DNA of 64,000 nt from Marisalimonas sp016777705 (lineage in GTDB: Bacteria > Pseudomonadota > Alphaproteobacteria > Puniceispirillales > Marisalimonadaceae): the NCBI RefSeq assembly GCF_047717795.1, contig NZ_CP159808.1, positions 1,922,001 to 1,986,000 of the forward strand, read 5' to 3'. A program made the position numbers and the translations under genes. The notes beneath the pieces are model-generated. The model worked only from the letters and a program-made list of their open reading frames with translations, was not told where the DNA came from and did no database searches. Position 1 is the stretch's first letter; each line of letters starts with the position of its first letter. Shown here in pieces: positions 44,654-53,723 of the stretch.

Positions 44654-45733
44654 TTAATTTTCTAGAACTAAATCTACATCGTCTAAACTTTTAAAAAACT
44701 CATCCACTCTACTTTCATCTACATCATTTATACTTGATGGTGACCAATTAGGTTTCCTATCTTTATCAACTAGCATAGCTCTTACGCCTTCAAAAAAGTC
44801 ACCTATTTTCAGACACTTTTGTACCATTCTATATTCCATAATTAATTCATCCTTTAAGCTCATTTGACTTGCTACTCGAATTTGTTTTAAAGAAATTTTT
44901 AAAGATGTTGGTGATTTATGTTTCAACTCTTCAAATTGAGTATTGAAGAATTCATTATTTAATTTTGATAACGTTTCACACCTTTCAAAAATATCTTCAA
45001 TTTTATCAAACGAGAACGCATCTTTAATGATTTCTTCATGTGCTAATAAAACACTATCTTCAGTTTTTGGATTTGAGGATAAACTATTTATAACTGAAGT
45101 AACCTTATCGTTAGTATCTGGCGAAGATGTGATTAATAAGTTTTTTAATTTCTCTATTTCTGTAGAAGCGACATAGTTAGTTGCAAGATTTAGTGAAATC
45201 AAATCGTACGCTTTTAACTTTGCGCCAACAAGAGATAACCAGGCACCTATTCCTTTATCTAATTGTCCTAGTAACCAACCTCCTCCAACATCAGGAAAAA
45301 GTCCAATAGCAGTTTCAGGCATTGCAAACATTGTCTTTTCTGATGCAACCACATGGCTTCCATGCATTGAAATACCAACACCTCCACCCATAGTGAAGCC
45401 GTTGATTAACGCAATAAAAGGTTTTTTAAAATTACTTATTTTATAATTCAAAGTATATTCATCATAAAAAAATGATTTTGATAATTGAGTAGGTGGACCA
45501 CCATCAGCAAGAACTTCTTTTCTTAATTTAACAACATCTCCACCTGCGCAAAAAGATCTGTCTCCAGCACCTTCTATTATAACACAATTAATTTCTTCCT
45601 TTACTTCCCATAAATTAAGATATTGATTTAATTTTTGAACCATTGGATAAGTTAGAGCGTTTAATCTATCAGGCCTGTTAAGCGTTATAACACCTACACC
45701 ATTGTTTTCATTAAATATTACTTCTTCTAACAT
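44654..45733 (-). CDS. 3-hydroxyisobutyryl-CoA hydrolase (enoyl-CoA hydratase/isomerase family)
   Basis: A 359-residue member of the crotonase superfamily with the longer C-terminal region of HIBYL-CoA hydrolases. CAGGDVVKL, NGFTMGGGVGISMHG and MPETAIGLFPDVGGGWLL form the active site, and SPTSLKISLKQI is diagnostic. ATG at 45733 is preferred over GTG at 45739. It releases free 3-hydroxyisobutyrate in valine breakdown, one step after isobutyryl-CoA dehydrogenase and crotonase. The adjacent acyl-CoA dehydrogenase supports that pathway. Confidence 0.9.
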   Translation of the reverse strand: MLEEVIFNENNGVGVITLNRPDRLNALTYPMVQKLNQYLNLWEVKEEINCVIIEGAGDRSFCAGGDVVKLRKEVLADGGPPTQLSKSFFYDEYTLNYKISNFKKPFIALINGFTMGGGVGISMHGSHVVASEKTMFAMPETAIGLFPDVGGGWLLGQLDKGIGAWLSLVGAKLKAYDLISLNLATNYVASTEIEKLKNLLITSSPDTNDKVTSVINSLSSNPKTEDSVLLAHEEIIKDAFSFDKIEDIFERCETLSKLNNEFFNTQFEELKHKSPTSLKISLKQIRVASQMSLKDELIMEYRMVQKCLKIGDFFEGVRAMLVDKDRKPNWSPSSINDVDESRVDEFFKSLDDVDLVLEN

Positions 45734-45754
45734 TCTCACATTGTCCTTTTTATC

Positions 45755-46897
45755 TTAATTATTTTTTAAATGTCGTGAAATTATTACTCTCATAATTTCG
45801 TTAGTTCCCTCTAAAATTTGATGTACCCTCAAATCTCTAACAAGTCTTTCTAAGGGAAAGTCTTTTAAGTACCCATAACCACCATGAATTTGTAGGGCCG
45901 TATTACATATTTCCGAACATATATCAGTAGTAAATCTTTTGGCCATTGCACAAAGTTTTGTAGCTTGAGGATTTTTATTATCTAAACTTGAAGCCGCTCT
46001 GAACACCATCAACCTAGATGCTTCTAATTCTGTAGCCATATCAGCTAATTTAAACTGGGTAACTTGAAATTGATCAATTGATTTACCAAACTGTTTTCTT
46101 TCTGCTGAATACATAATAGATGCTTCTAACGCTGCTCTTGCTCCCCCTAATGAACAAGCAGCTATATTTATTCTTCCACCATCAAGACCTTTCATAGCAA
46201 TTTTGAAACCATCACCCTCATTTCCAACTATATTATCAATTGGTATTTCACAATTATCAAAGTTAACCGTCGAAGTATGTTGACTATTCCAACCCATCTT
46301 CTTTTCCTGTTTACCAAAAGATAATCCTTTAGTTCCCTTCTCAACTAATAAACAAGAAACTCCATTTGCACCCTCACCTCCTGTTCTACACATCACGGCA
46401 AAAACGTCGCTAGTTGGTCCTCCCGAAATAAAGCTTTTAGATCCATTTAACAAGTAATGGCTATTTCCTTTTTTTAATGCTGTAGTTTTTAACGAAGCTG
46501 CATCAGACCCCGAACCAGCCTCCGTTAAACAATAACTGGACATTATATCCATTGTAGATAATTTTTTAATAAATTTTTCTTTTAAAGTTTCTGATCCATG
46601 AGAATCAATCATCCATGTTACCATATTGTGTATAGTCAAATAAGCAGCAGTAGAAACACACCCTCGTGATAACTCTTCAAACACAATTGCTGCGTCTAGT
46701 CGACTAAGCCCCGAACCACCATGCTTTTCATTAACGTATATTGCCGCCAATCCAAGTTCAGCAGCTTTTTTTAGAGCCTCAACAGGAAAGATCTCTTCCT
46801 GATCCCATTCAGATGCATAAGGTTTGAATTCAGTTTCAGAAAAATTTTTAGCCATCTCTTTAATTGCTAACTGGTCTTCATTATATTCAAAATTCAT
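45755..46897 (-). CDS. Isobutyryl-CoA dehydrogenase-type acyl-CoA dehydrogenase
   Basis: A 380-residue FAD dehydrogenase of normal length. YCLTEAGSGSDAASLKT is the FAD loop, and the catalytic glutamate is E363 in HQILEGTNEIMR. FNYNEDQ-like opening FEYNEDQLAIKEMAKNF and GGRINIAACSLGGARAALEASI match the isobutyryl-CoA/ACAD8 branch. It converts isobutyryl-CoA to methacrylyl-CoA with electrons to ETF. It is 21 bp upstream of the HIBYL-CoA hydrolase. Confidence 0.9.
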   Translation of the reverse strand: MNFEYNEDQLAIKEMAKNFSETEFKPYASEWDQEEIFPVEALKKAAELGLAAIYVNEKHGGSGLSRLDAAIVFEELSRGCVSTAAYLTIHNMVTWMIDSHGSETLKEKFIKKLSTMDIMSSYCLTEAGSGSDAASLKTTALKKGNSHYLLNGSKSFISGGPTSDVFAVMCRTGGEGANGVSCLLVEKGTKGLSFGKQEKKMGWNSQHTSTVNFDNCEIPIDNIVGNEGDGFKIAMKGLDGGRINIAACSLGGARAALEASIMYSAERKQFGKSIDQFQVTQFKLADMATELEASRLMVFRAASSLDNKNPQATKLCAMAKRFTTDICSEICNTALQIHGGYGYLKDFPLERLVRDLRVHQILEGTNEIMRVIISRHLKNN

Positions 46898-46938
46898 CTA
46901 ATGCCTCATTCAAATTATACATTTAATAGATATTAAAT

Positions 46939-48534
46939 TTAATTAGAATTCAATATCATTTCTGATGCTTTTTCTGCAATCATTAATGTTGGCGCGTTTG
47001 TGTTACCTGAAGTGATAGACGGCATAATAGATGCATCAGCAATTCTTAAACCTTCAACGCCTCTAACTTTTAACTTTTCATCTGTTACAGAAGAATCACT
47101 TGGTCCCATAGCACATGTCCCCACGGGATGAAAAATAGTTGTACCAATATCTCCTGCAACTTTTTTCAGTTCTTCTTCTGATTGAAACTGTATTCCAGGC
47201 GCGTGCTCTTTAGGATTATACTTTTTCATGGCTGGCTGAGTGATTATCTTCCTTGCAAGCCTTATTGATTGAGCAGCAACAATTCTGTCTTTTTCTTCAG
47301 ATAAATATCTTGGGTCAATATCTGGAGGTGATTTCGCATCTTTAGAATTTATATGAACGCTTCCCCTACTCTGAGGATTTAAATTACAAACGCTCGCTGT
47401 TAATCCTGGAAAATCATGAAGTGGATCTCCAAACTTATCTAAGGATAGTGGTTGAACGTGAAATTGTAGATTTGGGGTTTCATAAGATTCATCCGACATT
47501 GCAAACACACCTAATTGACTTGGTGCCATCGACATAGGTCCAGTTCTGTTTAAAACATATTCCAAACCAATACCAATTTTCCCCCAAAGTGAGTTAGCTT
47601 TTTGGTTTAAAGTCACAGCATTCTCTAGTTTGTAGATAACTCTCAACTGGAGATGATCCTGTAAGTTTTCCCCTACATTCGCGCTGTTTATCTTGGTTTG
47701 AATTCCTAAATCAGATAAAACTTTATTATTTCCTATTCCTGACAATTCTAAAATTTTAGGAGAGCCTATTGAACCAGCAGATAACACGACTTCTTTATTT
47801 ACAAAAATTTTTTCTAATTGCCCATTTCTTGTAACGTCAACGCCTATTACTTTATTATTTTCTAAAATTAAATTATTAACCTCACATTTTTTTATAATAT
47901 GTAAGTTTTTTCTGTTCTTAATTGGTTTAATAAATGCTTTAACTGTATTCCAACGAAAACCAGACTTTTGGTTTACTTTGAAGTATGAAACTCCATAATT
48001 ATTACCATCATTAAAATCGTCTATTTGTGGAATACCTGACTCCACAGCAGCTTCTTGGAAACTATCTAAAATATCCCAAGATAACCTTTGCTTATTTACT
48101 TTCCATTCTCCACCTGTTCCATGAAATTGATTTTTTCCACTAAAGTTATCTTCCATATCTTTAAAGTAGGGTAGAACATCGTCCCAACTCCAACCCTCAT
48201 TTCCCATTTGTCGCCATTGGTCGTAGTCATTTGCCTGTCCTCTCATATAAATCATACCGTTTATAGAGGAACACCCCCCCATAACCTTACCTCTAGGATA
48301 ATTTAAAGATCTACCGTTTAATCCATTTTGAGCTGTAGTTTTAAATAACCAATCAGTTCTTTTGTTTCCCATACAATATAAATAACCAACAGGTATATGA
48401 ACCCAGTGATAATTGTCACTTCCACCAGCCTCGAGTAATGCTACAGAATATTTGCCATTTGCTGACAACCGATTCGCTAAAAGACATCCTGCAGTACCTG
48501 CTCCAACTACAATAAAATCAAATTTTAGGGACAT
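46939..48534 (-). CDS. GMC-family FAD oxidoreductase (choline dehydrogenase/alcohol dehydrogenase-like)
   Basis: A 531-residue flavoprotein. FIVVGAGTAGCLLANRLS is the Rossmann FAD loop, YPRGKVMGGCSSINGMIYMRGQ is GMC signature 1, and SAGSIGSPKILELSGIGN is signature 2. The active histidine lies in FHPVGTCAMG, and SGNTNAPTLMIAEKA ends the protein. It oxidises a primary alcohol, possibly choline or an alkanol; the family does not allow a finer call. The same-strand neighbour is the isobutyryl-CoA dehydrogenase, 41 bp downstream. Confidence 0.9.
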   Translation of the reverse strand: MSLKFDFIVVGAGTAGCLLANRLSANGKYSVALLEAGGSDNYHWVHIPVGYLYCMGNKRTDWLFKTTAQNGLNGRSLNYPRGKVMGGCSSINGMIYMRGQANDYDQWRQMGNEGWSWDDVLPYFKDMEDNFSGKNQFHGTGGEWKVNKQRLSWDILDSFQEAAVESGIPQIDDFNDGNNYGVSYFKVNQKSGFRWNTVKAFIKPIKNRKNLHIIKKCEVNNLILENNKVIGVDVTRNGQLEKIFVNKEVVLSAGSIGSPKILELSGIGNNKVLSDLGIQTKINSANVGENLQDHLQLRVIYKLENAVTLNQKANSLWGKIGIGLEYVLNRTGPMSMAPSQLGVFAMSDESYETPNLQFHVQPLSLDKFGDPLHDFPGLTASVCNLNPQSRGSVHINSKDAKSPPDIDPRYLSEEKDRIVAAQSIRLARKIITQPAMKKYNPKEHAPGIQFQSEEELKKVAGDIGTTIFHPVGTCAMGPSDSSVTDEKLKVRGVEGLRIADASIMPSITSGNTNAPTLMIAEKASEMILNSN

Positions 48535-48676
48535 AAAAAATTCCTTTTTAAAATTCTACCAATAAGGAGAATATTATTAAACTATGATATTTGATCTAGG
48601 AAATATTTACTATGTTAAAAATAAATTTTTAAAGTTTTTCTTTAAGCAATATAAAGTATTTTTAAAAGGAGAAATT

Positions 48677-50482
48677 ATGAGTTTATCAACTGATGTATTT
48701 CAAGATCAAGATATTTTTATTGCAGATATTTTATCTAAAAATAAAATAATAGCTATGGTTGGAGCTAGTAAGAATTGGAAGCGACCTTCTAACTTTGTGA
48801 TGAAATATCTACAAAAATATGGTTTCACTGTTATACCTATTAATCCTGGTAATGCCGGACAATATATACTTAACGAATTATGCTACGCATCTCTTCAAGA
48901 AGTACCTATTAAAATAGATATGGTTAATATATTTAGACCTAGTGAATTTTGTGCTTCGATAACTAAAGATGCCATAAACATTGGCGCTAAAACTGTTTGG
49001 ATGCAGTTAGGCATTAAAAATGAGGAAGCTATTAATTTAGGCAAAGAAGCAAAGATAAATGTGATTTATGATAAATGCCCTAAAATGGAACATTCAAGAT
49101 TATCTGGTGCACTTGGATTAGCCGGCTTTAATTCACGATTAATTTCTTCTAAAAGACCTTTCGTCAAGAACCCACCACATGCCAAAAGAAATGGAGGAAT
49201 TGTAAAATCAAATGAACTAGAAACACTCTCTATACATGCGGGAACAAGACCTGATGCCTCAACTGGATCAAGAAGTATTCCAATATATCAAACAACTTCT
49301 TTTACATTTGATGATACAGATCATGCTGCAAGTTTATTTAACCTTCAAGAGCCAGGTAATATCTATGCGCGATTAACTAATCCTACAGTTTCTGCTCTAG
49401 AACAAAGAATTGCCGCTTTAGACAACGGATTAGGTGCTTGCTGCGCTGCATCTGGACATGCTGTACAAATGTTAGCGCTATTTCCTCTAATGGAACCTGG
49501 AGCAAAACTAATTGCTAGTTCTAAATTATATGGTGGTTCTATTACTCAGTTTACTAAAACATTTAAAAATTTTTCCTGGAACGCTGATTTAGTTGATGTG
49601 TCTGATTTAGATGCTGTTAAGAATGCTGTTAAAGATACTTCTGTAAAAGTTTTATTTGCTGAAAGTTTAGCTAACCCTGACGGGAATATAACCGATATAT
49701 CATCTCTGGCAGAAATAGCGCATGAAGTTGGTATTCCACTTGTAATTGATAACACAATGGCAACACAAATTTTATGTCAACCTGGAAAATTTGGCGCTGA
49801 TTTAATTGTTTACTCAACAACAAAGTTTTTATCAGGACATGGAAACGCAATGGGTGGCGCTGTTGTAGATATGGGAAACTTCCCTTGGGATAAGGGTAGA
49901 GCTTTTTCAAAATTAACAACCCCTGATTCTTCTTATCATGATATTAATTTTTATGAAAGCTTTGGAAACCATGCATTTATAAATTATTGCCATGCAAGTG
50001 TACTAAGAGATTTAGGATCAACAATGGCTCCCTTAAATGCGTATTTAACGCTAATTGGTTTAGAAACTCTTCCATTGAGGATGAAACAACACATGAAAAA
50101 TGCTGAATTAGTTGCTAATTTTCTTAAAAATCATTCAAAGGTTAATTACGTTTCTTGGGCAGGCTTTAAAGAAAATATTTATCATGAGTTAGCAAAAAAA
50201 TACTTTAAGGACGGATTTGGATCAGTTTTTACATTCTCTTTAAAAAGTGGATATGAAGGAGCTATGCAATTAGTAGAAAATTGCAACTTAATATCTCATC
50301 TTGCAAATGTAGGTGATACAAGATCATTGATTGTACATCCTGCATCAACAACACATAGACAACTAAATAACGAACAAAAAGAAAAATCAGGAGTCGGTGA
50401 TTCTATTATTCGTTTATCAATTGGTTTAGAAAGTCATAAAGATATTATTGCTGATTTAGAAGGGGCTTTATCAACAATATAA
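48677..50482 (+). CDS. Fusion of CoA-binding domain and O-acetylhomoserine sulfhydrylase (MetY)
   Basis: A 601-residue protein. ATG at 48677 follows AAAGGAG; the 31 residues open to 48584 are rejected as they lack a site and are lysine/phenylalanine-rich noise. Residues about 13-140 are a CoA_binding_2 (YccU-like) domain: IIAMVGASKNWKRPSNFV, then IPINP, and DKCPKMEHSR with C134. After a linker (about 141-178) a full MetY follows: LSIHAGTRPDASTGSRSIPIYQTTSF and the PLP lysine K383 in STTKFLSGHGN, ending with HPASTTHRQL. MetY makes homocysteine or methionine from sulfide or methanethiol. The next gene on the strand encodes a methanethiol-oxidase-like protein. Confidence 0.9.
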   Translation: MSLSTDVFQDQDIFIADILSKNKIIAMVGASKNWKRPSNFVMKYLQKYGFTVIPINPGNAGQYILNELCYASLQEVPIKIDMVNIFRPSEFCASITKDAINIGAKTVWMQLGIKNEEAINLGKEAKINVIYDKCPKMEHSRLSGALGLAGFNSRLISSKRPFVKNPPHAKRNGGIVKSNELETLSIHAGTRPDASTGSRSIPIYQTTSFTFDDTDHAASLFNLQEPGNIYARLTNPTVSALEQRIAALDNGLGACCAASGHAVQMLALFPLMEPGAKLIASSKLYGGSITQFTKTFKNFSWNADLVDVSDLDAVKNAVKDTSVKVLFAESLANPDGNITDISSLAEIAHEVGIPLVIDNTMATQILCQPGKFGADLIVYSTTKFLSGHGNAMGGAVVDMGNFPWDKGRAFSKLTTPDSSYHDINFYESFGNHAFINYCHASVLRDLGSTMAPLNAYLTLIGLETLPLRMKQHMKNAELVANFLKNHSKVNYVSWAGFKENIYHELAKKYFKDGFGSVFTFSLKSGYEGAMQLVENCNLISHLANVGDTRSLIVHPASTTHRQLNNEQKEKSGVGDSIIRLSIGLESHKDIIADLEGALSTI

Positions 50483-50611
50483 CGTTAATGCTTACTTATT
50501 AGCTTTAAAAATATTAAATTACTTCCAGAAATAGTCAGCTTACTTTGAACTTGTTATGCCTAATTTATAATTATATAAAAATAGTGTATATTAATTTAGA
50601 GGAGACTAATC

Positions 50612-51967
50612 ATGGACGGATTATGTTGTGGCCCAGGTTATGCTAGCCCTTCTAAAGCTATTCAAGCGCCAAGAGAAAAGTTATTATATACGATAGCTAT
50701 TTATACTGGGACTGGAATTCAAAAACCTGACTATCTTGCAACTATTGATATAGATCCAGATAGCAAAAATTATTCAAAAGTTATTCATAGACTTGAAATG
50801 CCTGGAATTGGTGATGAACTGCATCATATGGGTTGGAATGCATGTTCGTCATGTCATAGTGACGAAAAAATGAGTCGAAAATACTTATTAGTACCAGGAG
50901 TACGTTCTAATAATATATATGTTGTTGATACTGCAACTAATCCTTTATCACCTAGTATTTATAAAATAATTGATGGATCTGAAATTAAATCCAAAACAAA
51001 TCTCTCAGGACCCCACACAGTTCATTGTTTAGGGTCTGAAATTATTATTTCTTTTCTAGGTGACGCTAGAGGAGAAGCTCCAGGTGGGTATTTGCATCTA
51101 AATAAAGATTTTGAAATTCAAGGTCGTTGGGAAAACTCTATGGGAGACATTCCTTTTAGTTATGACTTTTGGTATCAACCACGCCATAATGTTATGATTA
51201 GTTCTGAATGGGCAGCACCAAATACTTTTATGCCAGGATTTGATCTTGAAGAAGTTGGACACTTAAAATATGGACGCCGATTACATGTTTGGGATTTTGA
51301 AAAGAAAAAACCAATTGAAACAATGTATTTAGGTGAAGATGGACTTATACCACTTGAAGTCAAGTTTTTACATGATCCCAATAGCAGCCATGGATTTTGT
51401 GGAGCTGCTCTTAGTACAAATGTAATTCATTTCTGGAAATCTAAAGAAGGTAATTGGGAGTGGGAAAAAATCATTGACGTCGACAATGAACCACACCCAG
51501 ACTGGCCGATTCCAATACCTGGTGTAATGTCGGCTATATTAGTTTCAATGGACGATAAATATCTCTATATAAATAATTGGTTGCATGGTGATATGCGTCA
51601 ATATAATATTTCTGATCCTCATAAACCTGTTCTAACTGGACAAATTTGGATGGGAGGTCTTTTAGACAAAGCACCTGTTGTAAATGGAGTTAAAATTGCA
51701 GGTGGACCACAAATGTATCAATTATCCCTGGATGGTAAGAGAATGTACGTAACAACATCTCTTTTTTCAACGTGGGATAATCAATTTTATCCAGATATTC
51801 GTACCCAAGGTGGCGTTATGCTTATGATTGATTGTGATGTAGAAAATGGTGGTATGAAAATTAATGAAGAATTCGTTGTTGATTTTGGAAAAGAACCCAA
51901 TGGACCTAGTCGATGCCATGAAAGCCGTTACCCAGGAGGTGATTGTACAAGTGATATTTGGTTATGA
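50612..51967 (+). CDS. mtoX: Selenium-binding protein 56 family protein, methanethiol oxidase-like
   Basis: A 451-residue SELENBP1/MtoX homologue with GAGGAG before the ATG. Recognisable family sequences are CCGPGYASP (5-13), DYLATIDIDPDS, GDELHHMGWNACSSC (C78, C81), YDFWYQPRHNVMISSEWAAPN, IPLEVKFLHDP, NNWLHGDMRQYNISDP, AGGPQMYQLSLDGKRMYVTTSL and the C-terminal RYPGGDCTSDIWL. Family members oxidise methanethiol to formaldehyde, hydrogen sulfide and hydrogen peroxide, and MtoX uses copper. No signal peptide is seen, unlike the periplasmic Hyphomicrobium MtoX. It overlaps the ferredoxin gene by four bases. Confidence 0.88.
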   Translation: MDGLCCGPGYASPSKAIQAPREKLLYTIAIYTGTGIQKPDYLATIDIDPDSKNYSKVIHRLEMPGIGDELHHMGWNACSSCHSDEKMSRKYLLVPGVRSNNIYVVDTATNPLSPSIYKIIDGSEIKSKTNLSGPHTVHCLGSEIIISFLGDARGEAPGGYLHLNKDFEIQGRWENSMGDIPFSYDFWYQPRHNVMISSEWAAPNTFMPGFDLEEVGHLKYGRRLHVWDFEKKKPIETMYLGEDGLIPLEVKFLHDPNSSHGFCGAALSTNVIHFWKSKEGNWEWEKIIDVDNEPHPDWPIPIPGVMSAILVSMDDKYLYINNWLHGDMRQYNISDPHKPVLTGQIWMGGLLDKAPVVNGVKIAGGPQMYQLSLDGKRMYVTTSLFSTWDNQFYPDIRTQGGVMLMIDCDVENGGMKINEEFVVDFGKEPNGPSRCHESRYPGGDCTSDIWL

Positions 51968-52329
51968 ATAAAATTATAATTGCTAATCGCGGTAATAGTT
52001 TTTTTAAAGTTAAAGGGTCAAAGCCCTTACTCCACGAATTACGAGAACTAGGACTTGATCTACCTTATGGATGTCAGTATGGCGGGTGTATAACGTGCGC
52101 TGCCAAGCTTATCGAAGGCAAAGTTGATCAACGAGCTCAAGTTGCTCTAAATAATAGGCAAATAAATGATGGTTATGTAATTTTATGTGTTGCTCGCGCT
52201 AAAACTGATTGTACTTTTGAAATTGGCGTTGAAAGTCATGACAAGCTTTATCGTAATCCTTTTATAGATCCTCTTACTTCTCATGAATTAAAAGCTAATA
52301 TTGCAACAAGAAAGGATATTAAGGAATGA
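51964..52329 (+). CDS. Plant-type [2Fe-2S] ferredoxin
   Basis: A 121-residue ferredoxin. ATG at 51964 overlaps the mtoX stop (ATGA), so it is coupled; TTG at 51958 is rejected. The cluster ligands are C37, C42, C45 and C75 (CX4CX2CX29C), in GCQYGGCITCA and VILCVA. The C-terminal extension VESHDKLYRNPF and onward goes beyond the usual plant-type length. It would carry one electron; its presence right behind the methanethiol-oxidase-like gene suggests a redox partner, though known MtoX enzymes use oxygen and need no ferredoxin. Confidence 0.88.
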   Translation: MNKIIIANRGNSFFKVKGSKPLLHELRELGLDLPYGCQYGGCITCAAKLIEGKVDQRAQVALNNRQINDGYVILCVARAKTDCTFEIGVESHDKLYRNPFIDPLTSHELKANIATRKDIKE

Positions 52330-52334
52330 TATTT

Positions 52335-52784
52335 ATGAATCATAACGAACCTTACGATGATGAATATTTGCAAGGTATCCTTAGCTCAATTAAAACTATT
52401 GCGATGGTTGGAGCAAGTCCTGACAAAACAAAATTTAGTTATGGGGTACTTCGTGTTTTGAGTGAAACTGGCTATGACATGATACCCGTCAATCCACGAC
52501 CAAACCTTCAAGAAATTAGAAATCTAAGAGTTTATCCAAGTTTAAAAGCTATTGATAGACCTGTAGACATGGTTGAAGTTTTTCGGAAATCTGAGGACTT
52601 ATATAAAATTACTGAGGAAGCAATAGCTATCAACGCTAAAGTTCTATGGGCACAAATTGGAGTTATTGACCATGATGCTGCTAAGCTTGCTGAGGAGGCC
52701 GGCTTAAAGGTTGTTATGAACCGGTGTCCAAAGATTGAACTTTTTCGACCTTTTTGGAAACCGAGACTTGATCTTAAAATCTAA
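52335..52784 (+). CDS. Stand-alone CoA-binding protein (CoA_binding_2, YccU-like)
   Basis: A 149-residue protein consisting of one CoA-binding domain. ATG at 52335 is nine bases after AAGGA; ATG at 52326 touches that site and is rejected. IAMVGASPDKTKFSYGVLRVLSETGYDMIPVNPR and PVDMVEVFRKSED match the N-terminal domain of the fused MetY protein closely, and NRCPKIELFRP matches its KCPKMEH. Role unknown; binding of CoA or a nucleotide is expected. It is the last gene of the 48677-52784 group. Confidence 0.88.
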   Translation: MNHNEPYDDEYLQGILSSIKTIAMVGASPDKTKFSYGVLRVLSETGYDMIPVNPRPNLQEIRNLRVYPSLKAIDRPVDMVEVFRKSEDLYKITEEAIAINAKVLWAQIGVIDHDAAKLAEEAGLKVVMNRCPKIELFRPFWKPRLDLKI

Positions 52785-52787
52785 GTA

Positions 52788-53564
52788 TTAATTCCACTCA
52801 GGTAGTCTTTTTTCTAAAAAAGCACTAATGCCTTCATGAGCGTCTAACTCCAACATATTCTTCGCCATCACTTCTGATGTATAGTTGTAAGCTTCAGATA
52901 TAGGCATCTCTACTTGCTTGTAAAAAGCTTCTTTACCTATTTTTACTGTTGAAATAGGTTTAGATGCTATTAAATTTGCTAAACTCATAGTCTTATCTTG
53001 AAGTTGGTCAACAGGCACACAGTGATTTATTAATCCATAGTCTACTGCATCTTTTGCACTCATGCTTTCACCTGTTAAAAGCATTTCCATAATTTTCTTT
53101 CGACTAATATTTCTTGAAACAGCCACCATTGGCGTTGAACAAAACAATCCAATGTTTACACCAGGCGTCATAAAACTAGCATTTTCCGATGCTACAGCTA
53201 AATCACAACTAGCTACTAATTGGCAACCTGCAGCAGCTGCAATTCCGCATACTTCTGCTATTACTGGTTGTGATAAATGCATTATTGTTTGCATTAAATT
53301 AGAACATTCATTAAATAAATTTTGAAAAAACTCTTTGTTGTTTTTGTTCTGCCTTAGCTCTTCTAAATCGTGCCCAGCTGAAAAGCCTGGGCCTTCAGAG
53401 GATATTATTAAAACTTTTACATTTTCTTGTGAAGAAACTTCTTTTAAAGAGTTTGTTAAAGCTTTAATTAATTCTAATGATAATGGGTTATGCTTTTTAC
53501 CGTTACTTAATTCGACTTTAACCACATGATTAGAGACATTTGAGATTTTAAAAAATTTTTCCAT
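52788..53564 (-). CDS. Enoyl-CoA hydratase/isomerase family protein
   Basis: A 258-residue crotonase-fold protein. SSEGPGFSAGHDLEEL is the first oxyanion loop and AEVCGIAAAAGCQLVASCDLAVASENASFMTPGVNIGLFCSTP spans the second; the position of catalytic glutamates of true crotonase (E-rich 'E..lG..P') is altered to GLFCSTPM. This is the ECHDC3-like pattern, whose substrate is not settled. It is convergent with the CoA-binding protein, and only three bases separate the stops. Confidence 0.85.
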   Translation of the reverse strand: MEKFFKISNVSNHVVKVELSNGKKHNPLSLELIKALTNSLKEVSSQENVKVLIISSEGPGFSAGHDLEELRQNKNNKEFFQNLFNECSNLMQTIMHLSQPVIAEVCGIAAAAGCQLVASCDLAVASENASFMTPGVNIGLFCSTPMVAVSRNISRKKIMEMLLTGESMSAKDAVDYGLINHCVPVDQLQDKTMSLANLIASKPISTVKIGKEAFYKQVEMPISEAYNYTSEVMAKNMLELDAHEGISAFLEKRLPEWN

Positions 53565-53723
53565 TGCACAACCTTAATTTTAACTGACTATGTGTTAAGT
53601 ATGAAACAACTATATATTTTTGGTCAATAAATAAACTAATTTAATTTGATTGTTTAAAAAAATACTGAATAATAAAACACCATTAAAAGTTATTTTAAAC
53701 TAACTAAAGTAAAGAAATATATT

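Noticed and set aside
48584..48676. N-terminal extension of the CoA-binding/MetY fusion from ATG 48584
   Set aside because: The extension is low-complexity and has no ribosome site, while ATG 48677 follows AAAGGAG and begins the domain.
50545..50571. TTGAAC/TATAAT promoter upstream of the MtoX-like gene
   Set aside because: The spacer is only 15 bp and the match is weak in AT-rich sequence, so it is not listed as a feature.
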